This document shows positions 1 through 6,199 of a stretch of 11,312 nucleotides of DNA, piece after piece. Numbering within the stretch: the first letter of the stretch is position 1; each line of letters opens with the position of its first letter. The stretch spans positions 1-11,312 of the forward strand of contig DNFG01000049.1 of the NCBI GenBank assembly GCA_003487005.1. Reading direction: 5' to 3'. This DNA comes from Bryobacterales bacterium. GTDB taxonomy: Bacteria; Acidobacteriota; Terriglobia; Bryobacterales; Bryobacteraceae. Position numbers and translations under genes: made by a program. Below the pieces are notes generated by a model. The model ran no database searches. It was not told the origin of the DNA and was given only the letters and a program-made list of their open reading frames with translations.

Positions 1-7
1 AAGTAGC

Positions 8-973
8 ATGAGCACTTCAGCAGGCGAGCCGCGACCCACGCGGCGGACGGAGTTTGGTGTTTCCCCGCAGCTTGCGGCCCGTGGCTTGGGCGAGAGCCGG
101 CTGGCGCTTGGGCTGGCCGGGCTTGGCGGCACTTGGGGGCCGGTGGATGAGGGCGAGTCGCTGGCGACCATCTTCCATGCGCTGGAGCGCGGCGTGCGGG
201 TGTTCGATGCCGCGCCTTCCTACGGCAGCGCCGAAAAACTGCTCGGCCGCGCGCTGGCGCAGTGGTCCGGTCCGCGTCCGATCGTCAGCACCAAGGTCGG
301 CCGGGTGCCGTGGCCCGACCTGCACGAAGCCCGGTTTGACCATTCCGACACCGGATTGCGGGACAGCCTGCGGCGCAGCCTGGACGCGTTGGGGCTGCCG
401 GCCGTGGACCTGCTCTTTTTGCACGAACCGGAATTCACCCCGATGGCGGAGCGGCCGCGGGTGGTGGAGCGGCTGCGGCAATTCAAGGAGGAGGGACTGG
501 CGCGCCGGCTCGGACTGGCGAGCGGCCATGGCACCGGCTGGGACGGCCTGCTCGAATCGGGCGCCTTCGACGTGGTGATGCTGTTTCGCCGGCTGGATCC
601 GGTGATTTTTGACGGCCTGGCGGAAGACGTGCCGCGGGTCCGCCGCCAAGGCGCCCTGATCTACGGCGCGAGCCCGCTGCACATGGGGCTGCTCGGAGCG
701 CGACACGAGGAGTTTGTCCGCGAGCGGCCGCATTGGGTGTGGGGTCCGCAGATCGACCGCGCCATCCGGCTGCAGGCGTTGGCCGAACAGCATGGGCTGA
801 CGCTGGCGAGCTTGGCGCACCGCTTTGCCTTTGGGCTCGCGGAGCTCGACCGCGTGGTGGTCGGCGCGAGCAATCGCGCCCAGCTCGATGCGGCCCTGGC
901 GGATTTTGCCGCCGGTCCTTTGCCGGCAGAGGTTTTTGCTCAGGTCTGCCGGGTGAACGCGGCGACAGGTTGA
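8..973 (+). CDS. Aldo/keto reductase, D-threo-aldose 1-dehydrogenase-like
   Basis: A 321-residue NAD(P)H-dependent oxidoreductase with the (beta/alpha)8 aldo/keto reductase fold, probably cytosolic because no signal peptide is visible. Catalytic residues fit the family tetrad: Asp67 and Tyr72 in FDAAPSYG, Lys96 in STKVGR and His139 in FLHEPE. The C-terminal stretch VVVGASNRAQLDAAL resembles the usual cofactor phosphate-binding segment. The STKVG form and overall length point to the sugar-oxidising D-threo-aldose/L-fucose dehydrogenase branch; the substrate cannot be read from sequence. The ATG at 8 is the only plausible start, and only seven bases precede it, so its ribosome site cannot be judged. 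A TAG at 4-6 may be the stop of an upstream gene. Unlike every gene downstream, its + strand is G-rich rather than C-rich, so it may belong to a different chromosomal segment. Confidence 0.88.
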   Translation: MSTSAGEPRPTRRTEFGVSPQLAARGLGESRLALGLAGLGGTWGPVDEGESLATIFHALERGVRVFDAAPSYGSAEKLLGRALAQWSGPRPIVSTKVGRVPWPDLHEARFDHSDTGLRDSLRRSLDALGLPAVDLLFLHEPEFTPMAERPRVVERLRQFKEEGLARRLGLASGHGTGWDGLLESGAFDVVMLFRRLDPVIFDGLAEDVPRVRRQGALIYGASPLHMGLLGARHEEFVRERPHWVWGPQIDRAIRLQALAEQHGLTLASLAHRFAFGLAELDRVVVGASNRAQLDAALADFAAGPLPAEVFAQVCRVNAATG

Positions 974-992
974 GTGCCGCCGGGCTGTATGT

Positions 993-1037
993 GGAAAGCT
1001 GGAAACAGAGTAATCTATTCCTGATTTCCTGAGTTCC
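993..1037. repeat. Phased 8-nt GGAAA / TTCC repeats in intergenic gap
   Basis: The gap after the aldo/keto reductase holds GGAAA at 993 and 1001 (period 8). Three TTCC copies follow at 1018, 1026 and 1034 (also period 8); two of them extend to TTCCTGA. The two sets face each other as inverted complements around an A/T-rich centre at 1009-1017. Such spacing could be an operator for the operon that follows, but it is short enough to be chance. No convincing -35/-10 pair or sigma-54 -24/-12 element was seen in 974-1082. Confidence 0.35.
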
Positions 1038-1082
1038 ATATTTGCTTCTCCCCGGCCCGGGTGCCCAGATTTGCCCTTCGCC

Positions 1083-1304
1083 ATGATCCACCCGGCCACC
1101 GCCCGCCGCCTGAACATCAAAGCGGGCGCCCGGCTCCTTGTCGAGTCGGAACAGGCCAAATGCCCCGTCACGGTCCGGTTGAGCGATGCCGTGATGCAGG
1201 GGGTCGTTGAAGTTTCACCTGGCGCGACAGACACGCTCGATCTGTTCGCCACAGCCCACGGCTCCGCTCTCCGCGCTGTCCGTGTCCGCCTCGGGAGGGC
1301 ATGA
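1083..1304 (+). CDS. Orphan molybdopterin-dinucleotide-binding domain protein (possible remnant)
   Basis: About 73 residues (77 if a TTG at 1071 is used). The sequence beginning MIHPATARRLNIKAGARL, then VESEQAKCPVTVRLSD and MQGVVEVSPG, matches the C-terminal beta-barrel domain that binds the pterin dinucleotide cofactor in DMSO-reductase-family molybdoenzymes. In that family it is normally the last ~110 residues of a 700-1000 residue catalytic chain. Here nothing of the upstream catalytic domain is present: the frame is closed by TAA at 1011-1013, and no FeS, Mo-ligand or other MopB motif precedes it. No Shine-Dalgarno is seen before either start. It sits 3 bases ahead of the ferredoxin gene, as expected for a catalytic subunit in such an operon. 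It could be a functional small subunit or the leftover 3' end of a gene lost by rearrangement. Confidence 0.6.
   Translation: MIHPATARRLNIKAGARLLVESEQAKCPVTVRLSDAVMQGVVEVSPGATDTLDLFATAHGSALRAVRVRLGRA
1293..1298 (+). promoter_or_regulatory. Ribosome binding site fixing the ferredoxin start
   Basis: GGGAGG lies 9 bases before the ATG at 1308. Another ATG at 1301 overlaps the preceding stop codon, but it is in a different frame and only 2 bases from the site. The start at 1308 is therefore the supported one. Confidence 0.6.
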
Positions 1305-1307
1305 CCC

Positions 1308-2111
1308 ATGACGGCCACCACCCCCGCAAACCCCGCCAACCCGCCGGTCCAGCAGAATCGCAAGACCCGCCGCTTCGGCATGGTCATCAACCTGGACGCC
1401 TGCACCGGTTGCGGCGCCTGCATGATGTCTTGCGCCGTCGAAAACAACTGCGCCCCGGCCAAGGACAAGATCACCGACCGCACCGGCATCACCCTCATGC
1501 GCGTCTTCCCCGTGAACGACCGCCAGCCGATGCCCGCCCGCCGCTCGGGCTTCGTCCCCATGCCCTGCATGCAGTGTGAACACCCGCCCTGCGAATCCGT
1601 CTGCCCGCAACAGGCCGTGGAGCTCGACAAGCTCTCCGGCATCGTGGACCAGATGCCGCAGCGCTGCTTCGGCTGCCGGTATTGCATTGCCGCGTGCCCC
1701 TACCACGCGCGCTACTTCAACTGGTCCGACCCCGAATGGCCCGCCGGCATGGAACAGACCCTCAATCCCGCCGTCGCTCCCCGTATGCGCGGCGTCGTCG
1801 AGAAATGCGACTTCTGCCACGGCCGTCTCCATCTCGCCGAGGACCAGGCCGCGCTCGAAGGCAACGACGACTACACTTACACGCCTGCCTGCGTCGAAGC
1901 GTGTCCCACCCAGGCCATCGTCTTCGGCGACCTGAACGACGAAGAGTCCGAAGTCACCCGCCTCGCGAAGGACCCCAACAGCTTCCGCTTCCTCGCCAAA
2001 CTCGGAACCGAACCGAAAGTCTACTATCACTCCGAACACGAATGGCGGCGCAATCTCGCCGAACGCACCGCGAACGGCTCCACGCCGGCCGCCGAAGGGA
2101 GGAACTCGTAA
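1308..2111 (+). CDS. 4Fe-4S ferredoxin subunit, DmsB/PsrB/NrfC-type
   Basis: A 267-residue electron-transfer subunit. Sixteen cysteines make four [4Fe-4S] sites in the DmsB order: C32-x2-C35-x2-C38-x3-C42; C87-x2-C90-x4-C95-x3-C99; C120-x2-C123-x2-C126-x3-C130; and C167-x2-C170 with C195-x3-C199. In this family the subunit wires a molybdopterin catalytic chain to an NrfD/PsrC-type quinone-binding membrane subunit, which is the next gene. There is no Tat or Sec signal peptide. It must either sit on the cytoplasmic face or be exported with a Tat-bearing partner, and none is in the window. The stop is one base before the NrfD-like start, so the two are co-translated. The function class is secure; the electron donor or acceptor is unknown because the catalytic subunit is missing. 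Confidence 0.9.
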   Translation: MTATTPANPANPPVQQNRKTRRFGMVINLDACTGCGACMMSCAVENNCAPAKDKITDRTGITLMRVFPVNDRQPMPARRSGFVPMPCMQCEHPPCESVCPQQAVELDKLSGIVDQMPQRCFGCRYCIAACPYHARYFNWSDPEWPAGMEQTLNPAVAPRMRGVVEKCDFCHGRLHLAEDQAALEGNDDYTYTPACVEACPTQAIVFGDLNDEESEVTRLAKDPNSFRFLAKLGTEPKVYYHSEHEWRRNLAERTANGSTPAAEGRNS

Positions 2112-2112
2112 C

Positions 2113-3414
2113 ATGACCGGCACCCTCGCCAAGCCCAACGCCATCGAGTCCGCCGAGAAACAGTGGATCGTGCGCGGTCACGAACGCTGCTCCACGGGCA
2201 AATTCATGGCCTGGCTTTCCCCCTGGATCGGCCTGCTGCTGCTCGGCCTCTACGCCACCTACCTGTGCCTCCGCTTTGGCCTCGGCGAAACCCATCTCGA
2301 CAACCGCTTCGGCTTCGGCCTCTGGATCTTCCTCGATCTCGCCGTCATCGCTCTTGGCGCCGGCGCGTTCTTCTCCGGTTTCCTGCTCTACATCCTCAAG
2401 TGGAAAGAGATCAAGGCCGTCATCAACAGCGCCGTGGTCCTCGGCTTCCTCTGCTATAGCGGCGCCGTCGCCGTGCTCGCCGTCGATGTCGGACAGCCGC
2501 TCCGCTCCTGGTTCACTTTCTGGCATCCGAACACCCACTCGATGCTCACCGAAGTCACCTTCTGCATCACCTGCTACCTGATCGTGCTTTCCATCGAATA
2601 CCTGCCGATTTTGCTCAAAAACCGCAAATTCAAACAGGTCCCTTCGTTCCTCGTCTTCGAGTGGGAACTCCACAAGCTCATGCCGGTCTTCGCGGGCATC
2701 GGCGTCTTCCTCTCCTTCTTCCACCAGGGCTCGCTCGGCGGTCTGTTCGGCGTCATGCGCGGCCGCCCCTTCGCCTTCCGCGAAGGCTTCTCCATCTGGC
2801 CCACCACCTTCTTCCTCTTCGTCCTCTCCGCCGCCGCCGTCGGGCCCAGCTTCATCATCCTGACCACCAAACTGGTCGAAAAGATCACCGGCAAGCGCCT
2901 CGTCAAGGAAGACATCTACCGGACCCTCGCCAAAACCACCGGCGTGCTGCTCACCATCTACGTCGCCCTCAAATGCACCGACACGCTCATGTGGCTCAAC
3001 TCCACCAGCGTTCGCGCGGGCGTCGCACCCTGGGAATTCTACGAATTCCGCCCCTTCGGCCATGCCACTCTGTTCACCGAAGTCGTCATCTTCGGCATGA
3101 TCCCGGCCCTGCTGCTGCTCTCGCGCCGCCTCCGTGAACGCCCCGGCCTCATCACCCTCGGCGCCGCGCTCGCCTGTCTCGGCGTCGTCTTCAATCGCTT
3201 CGTCATGACCATCCAGACCCTCGCCCTGCCCACGCTTTCGTTCGATGAATTCATGCTCTATCTGCCCAACTGGGTGGAATACGCGGTCTTCGGCGGCGTC
3301 ATCGCCTACGCCGTGATCGTGTACTCGCTGTCCTACCGCTATCTCAACCTGTTCCCCCAGGAACAGGACCTGCAACTCAATCCCAAGGAGGTTGGCAATG
3401 TTCCCGTTCGTTGA
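2113..3414 (+). CDS. NrfD/HybB-type integral membrane quinone oxidoreductase subunit
   Basis: A 433-residue polytopic membrane protein with roughly nine or ten hydrophobic helices, starting near residue 34 (AWLSPWIGLLLLGLYATYL) and ending near residue 412. Length, helix spacing and the GLWIFLDLAVIALGAGAFFSG and EWELHKLMPVFAGIG segments fit the HybB/NrfD (PsrC-like) family. That family exchanges electrons between menaquinone or ubiquinone and an adjacent four-cluster ferredoxin. A strong ribosome site, GGGAGG at 2098-2103, is 9 bases before the ATG. The N-terminal ~30 residues are hydrophilic with no cleavable signal. The gene is 1 base from the ferredoxin gene, and its end overlaps the next gene by 17 bases. 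Quinone reductase versus quinol oxidase direction cannot be decided without the missing catalytic subunit. Confidence 0.87.
   Translation: MTGTLAKPNAIESAEKQWIVRGHERCSTGKFMAWLSPWIGLLLLGLYATYLCLRFGLGETHLDNRFGFGLWIFLDLAVIALGAGAFFSGFLLYILKWKEIKAVINSAVVLGFLCYSGAVAVLAVDVGQPLRSWFTFWHPNTHSMLTEVTFCITCYLIVLSIEYLPILLKNRKFKQVPSFLVFEWELHKLMPVFAGIGVFLSFFHQGSLGGLFGVMRGRPFAFREGFSIWPTTFFLFVLSAAAVGPSFIILTTKLVEKITGKRLVKEDIYRTLAKTTGVLLTIYVALKCTDTLMWLNSTSVRAGVAPWEFYEFRPFGHATLFTEVVIFGMIPALLLLSRRLRERPGLITLGAALACLGVVFNRFVMTIQTLALPTLSFDEFMLYLPNWVEYAVFGGVIAYAVIVYSLSYRYLNLFPQEQDLQLNPKEVGNVPVR
3385..3390 (+). promoter_or_regulatory. Ribosome binding site choosing the 3398 start
   Basis: AAGGAG ends 7 bases before the ATG at 3398 but only 1 base before an in-frame TTG at 3392. 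The ATG is therefore the likely start of the GcvH-like gene. The site lies inside the 3' end of the NrfD-like gene. Confidence 0.7.
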
Positions 3415-4222
3415 TGGATTTCACTGGACCGTCGGACACATCGTGTTCCTGACCGCTTTCGGCCTCGTGGCCGCCACCATGGCCGTGACGATGTTCTTCG
3501 TCGTCCAGCGCGTGCTGGACAATTTCCGCAAGAACCGCACCGCCGCCATCCAGTGGCACAGCGACTTCCATGACCTCGGCGAACAGGACCGCCGCTGCCG
3601 CCACGAACTCACCGGCTGCGCCGCCCGGCGTGAATGTCACAACTCCTTTGAATGCGGCCACTGCGCCGACCATCCGCGCTTCGCCCAACTCGAACCCGCC
3701 ACCTCCGCCGTCAGCCTCGATGCCTTCGGCCTCGACTTCCCGTCCGACCGCCTCTATCATCGCGGCCACACCTGGGTTCGCGTCGAAGAGGACGGCACCA
3801 TGACCATCGGCCTCGACGACCTCGGCCGCCGCCTCCTCGGCACCCCCGACCGCGTCGAACTCCCCAAGCCCGGCGACTCGCTCACCACCAACGGCGCAGC
3901 CTGGTACGCCTTCCGCAACGACTCCCCCGTCCGCGTCCTCTCCCCCGTCGACGGCATGGTCATCGAAACCGGCGGCCCGGACCAGGATTGGTATCTCAAG
4001 GTCCGGCCCACCCGCGCCAACCCCAACCTCGCTCACCTCCTGCGCGGCGCCGAAGTCAGCGCCTGGCTCCGCCGCGAACTCGAACGCCTCCAGATCATGG
4101 TCGCCCCGGCCGGCGCCGGCCCCGCTCTCGCCGACGGCGGCAGTCTCATGGAAGATCTGCCCCAGGCTCAGCCTGACGCCAACTGGGACGCTGTTTACGG
4201 CAAGATGTTCCTCGCCCCGTAA
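3398..4222 (+). CDS. Membrane-anchored cysteine-rich protein with GcvH-like domain lacking lipoyl lysine
   Basis: A 274-residue protein of unknown role. Residues 14-36 form one transmembrane helix followed by RVLDNFRKNR, so the rest probably faces the cytoplasm. Residues 66-93 hold five cysteines (C67, C74, C80, C86, C89; the last two as ECGHC) with nearby histidines, suggesting a metal or FeS site. Residues 120-215 resemble the glycine cleavage H protein: HTWVRVEEDGTMTIGLDD, LLGTPDRVELPKPGD and LSPVDGMVIE. When the LSPVDG stretch is aligned with the H-protein YSPVSGE stretch, the lipoyl lysine is replaced by Asp175, and no lysine lies nearby. It should therefore not carry lipoate. As the last gene of the FeS-NrfD operon, overlapping NrfD by 17 bases, it is probably an accessory or structural subunit of the redox complex (inference). 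Confidence 0.75.
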   Translation: MFPFVDGFHWTVGHIVFLTAFGLVAATMAVTMFFVVQRVLDNFRKNRTAAIQWHSDFHDLGEQDRRCRHELTGCAARRECHNSFECGHCADHPRFAQLEPATSAVSLDAFGLDFPSDRLYHRGHTWVRVEEDGTMTIGLDDLGRRLLGTPDRVELPKPGDSLTTNGAAWYAFRNDSPVRVLSPVDGMVIETGGPDQDWYLKVRPTRANPNLAHLLRGAEVSAWLRRELERLQIMVAPAGAGPALADGGSLMEDLPQAQPDANWDAVYGKMFLAP

Positions 4223-4241
4223 TCCCCTCTCGACACAAGGC

Positions 4242-4274
4242 AAGGCCCGGCGGTCCCAACGGACCCCGGGCCTT
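4242..4274. terminator. Hairpin between convergent operons
   Basis: The left arm 4242-4256 (AAGGCCCGGCGGTCC) pairs with the right arm 4261-4274 (GGACCCCGGGCCTT) around the loop CAAC, with a single bulged base. It follows the + operon stop by 20 bases and precedes the end of the - strand regulator gene by 15. It can therefore serve both directions. The T tract after it is short (TTTCT on +), so termination strength is uncertain. Confidence 0.7.
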
Positions 4275-4289
4275 TCTGCGTTCGCCGCC

Positions 4290-5645
4290 TCAGCGCTCGA
4301 TCTCGTACCGCTTGATCTTCTCGTACATCGTCGACCGGTCGATCCCCAGCGCCTGCGCCGCTTCCTTCACGTTGCCCGACGAACGCTCCAGCGCCGCCTG
4401 CACCGCCAGCTTTTCCAGTTCCTGCAATGGAATCGCCGGCACCGTGAAATTCGTCCGCGCCTCCACCGCCTGCGCCAGGAACGAGAAATCATCCGCCGTC
4501 AGTTGCCGCCCCCGGCACGTCACCACCGCCCGCTCGATCGCGTTCTCCAGTTCGCGCACATTGCCCGGCCAGTCGTAGGACAACAGCACCTTCAGCGCGT
4601 CCTCGTTCAACCCCGACAACTCCTTCCCGCATTCCGACGACAGCCGCTCCAGCAAATGCCGCGCCAGCAGCGGAATGTCCTCGCGTCTCTGCCGCAAGGG
4701 CGGAATCTGAATCTCGATCACGTTCAGGCGATAGTACAGATCGTCGCGGAACCGTCCTTCGCGCACCTCCTCCGCCAGATCCTTGTTCGTTGCCGCGATC
4801 ACCCGCACATCCACCTGGACTTCGTTCGTGCCGCCCAGCCGGTAAAACCGCTTCTCCTGCAACACCCGCAGCAAATCCGCCTGCAATTTCGGAGATATAT
4901 CCCCGATTTCATCCAAAAAGATCGTCCCCCCGGCCGCGATCTCGAACTTCCCTTTCGCCTGTGCGTTCGCCCCCGTGAACGCCCCCTTCTCGTAGCCGAA
5001 CAGTTCGCTCTCCAGCAGCGTCTCGGCCAGCGACGCGCACGAAACCGCCACGAACGCCTTCTGCGCGCGATCGCCCGAGAAATGCACCGCCCGCGCCACC
5101 AGTTCCTTGCCCGTCCCGCTCTCGCCCCGGATCAGCACCGTCGAGCGCATGCTCGCCACGTCGCGCACCAGTTCCAGCAGCGACAGCATTTTCGGGTTTT
5201 TCGTGATAATGTCGCGAAATTCATACTGCCCCGTCAATCGCTTGCGCAGGATCTGGTTCTCGCGCTGCAGGTTCTTGATCTTGATGATCCGCTCCACCAG
5301 CATCGAGATCTCTTCCGGATTGCACGGCTTGACGATGTACTCCTGCGCCCCCTCTTTCATCGCCGTGATCGCCGTGTCCACCGTCGCGTACGCCGTGATG
5401 ATGATCACCGAGGCCTCCGGCTGCATCCGGCGGATCTCCATCATCGTCTCGATGCCATCCATCCCGCCCGGCATCTTCAGATCGATGAAATAGATCGCGT
5501 ACTCCTTCTGCCGCGCGTGCGACACGCCGTCCAGGCCCGACTGCGCCGTGTCCACCGTGTAGCCGTCCTCGCGCAACCAGGCGGCGAGCGACTCGCGCAT
5601 CACCTCCTCGTCGTCAATCACCAGAATCTGCCAGCGTTCTTTCAT
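4290..5645 (-). CDS. Sigma-54-dependent response regulator, NtrC/AtoC-type
   Basis: A 451-residue cytoplasmic transcription activator. Residues 1-120 are a receiver domain with acidic pair D11/D12, phospho-acceptor D55 (FIDLKMPGG) and K106. Residues ~145-375 are the AAA+ domain: Walker A GESGTGKE 174-181, GAFTGA sigma-54 loop 221-226, Walker B TIFLDEIG 241-248, FRDDLYYRLNV 299-309 and WPGNVREL 359-366. Residues ~408-448 are a Fis-type helix-turn-helix (NVKEAAQALGIDRSTMYEKIKRY). All residues needed for ATPase activity and RpoN contact are present. The ATG at 5645 has GGGGA 6 bases upstream and overlaps the preceding stop as ATGA. A longer in-frame extension to 5777 lies inside the protease gene and is rejected. 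It is the presumed partner of the heme-motif kinase two genes upstream. Confidence 0.93.
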   Translation of the reverse strand: MKERWQILVIDDEEVMRESLAAWLREDGYTVDTAQSGLDGVSHARQKEYAIYFIDLKMPGGMDGIETMMEIRRMQPEASVIIITAYATVDTAITAMKEGAQEYIVKPCNPEEISMLVERIIKIKNLQRENQILRKRLTGQYEFRDIITKNPKMLSLLELVRDVASMRSTVLIRGESGTGKELVARAVHFSGDRAQKAFVAVSCASLAETLLESELFGYEKGAFTGANAQAKGKFEIAAGGTIFLDEIGDISPKLQADLLRVLQEKRFYRLGGTNEVQVDVRVIAATNKDLAEEVREGRFRDDLYYRLNVIEIQIPPLRQRREDIPLLARHLLERLSSECGKELSGLNEDALKVLLSYDWPGNVRELENAIERAVVTCRGRQLTADDFSFLAQAVEARTNFTVPAIPLQELEKLAVQAALERSSGNVKEAAQALGIDRSTMYEKIKRYEIER

Positions 5646-6193
5646 TTCGTTTCCCCGTTCAATGCGGCCAGACGCGCGCGCGCCGTCCCGCCGCAATTCG
5701 TACAATACGCATCGCGCTTGAAATCCACCTGCGGCAAATTGGTGGACAGGCTCATCGCACACCCCGGGTCCGGACAATGCACCAACCCGAACGTGTGTCC
5801 CAACTCGTGCAGCGCCTCTTTGCGGGCGCGCGTCAGCAACAACCCGTCGTCCCCCGGCAACCCGTAGAACTCCTGCCGCAACCGGGCCACCGACACCAGC
5901 GCCGCCGCCCCGTCCAATTGCGCCTGCCCGAACAGAAAACTCAACATCGGTATGTACAGATCCCGTCCGGTTAACCCCAGAATCCGACCCCGCGCCGGCG
6001 CCGCGGCCACCAGCGCTTTCAGAAAATCAATCGCCATCCACTGCTGCCGGCGCTCGTCCAGCGCGCCCGCCGGCTCAGGCAACACCGGCCCGCTCTGGAC
6101 TTCGCAGTCCAGCGTCCGGGCCAGAAAGCCCATTACCTCGGATTCGATCCGCGCATCCAGCATGCCGAACCTGACCACCGTGATCACCGCCAC
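5642..6193 (-). CDS. Archaemetzincin-family zinc metalloprotease
   Basis: A 183-residue protein with the archaemetzincin signature near its C-terminus. It has HELGHTFGLVHC at 129-140 (zinc ligands H129, H133, H139; catalytic E130), then C145, the Met-turn M147 (CAM), and a CxxC pair C164/C167. The published family pattern has 17 residues before the final CxxC; here I count 16. The four cysteines are expected to bind a second, structural zinc. There is no signal peptide, so it should be cytosolic. The start is GTG at 6193 with GAGGG 9 bases upstream, 6 bases after the kinase stop. An ATG ten codons in is a possible alternative. The gene overlaps the response-regulator start by 4 bases. Physiological substrates of prokaryotic archaemetzincins are largely unknown. 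Its place between kinase and regulator suggests a regulatory or processing role (inference). Confidence 0.88.
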   Translation of the reverse strand: MAVITVVRFGMLDARIESEVMGFLARTLDCEVQSGPVLPEPAGALDERRQQWMAIDFLKALVAAAPARGRILGLTGRDLYIPMLSFLFGQAQLDGAAALVSVARLRQEFYGLPGDDGLLLTRARKEALHELGHTFGLVHCPDPGCAMSLSTNLPQVDFKRDAYCTNCGGTARARLAALNGETK

Positions 6194-6199
6194 CCGGCT

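Noticed and set aside
1031..1074. Possible sigma-54 (-24/-12) promoter ahead of the redox operon, using TTGC at 1042 or 1071
   Set aside because: Neither has a GG at the required 10-base spacing; the nearest GGG gives the wrong spacing, and the surrounding bases do not match TGGCAC.
17..1687. Long - strand open frame opposite the aldo/keto reductase and the start of the redox operon
   Set aside because: It crosses two recognisable + strand genes and the gap between them, and shows no domain of its own.
1954..3375. Long - strand open frame opposite the ferredoxin and NrfD genes
   Set aside because: The translation is acidic, Gly/Glu-rich low complexity without motifs. It mirrors the codon bias of the real + strand genes.
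5646..5777. Upstream extension of the response regulator start
   Set aside because: The extra 44 residues precede a canonical receiver N-terminus and lie inside the protease reading region. The ATG at 5645 has its own ribosome site and an ATGA overlap.
4503..5867. Long + strand open frame opposite the response regulator and protease
   Set aside because: The translation is Arg/His/Gln-rich without family resemblance. The - strand genes carry complete conserved motifs.
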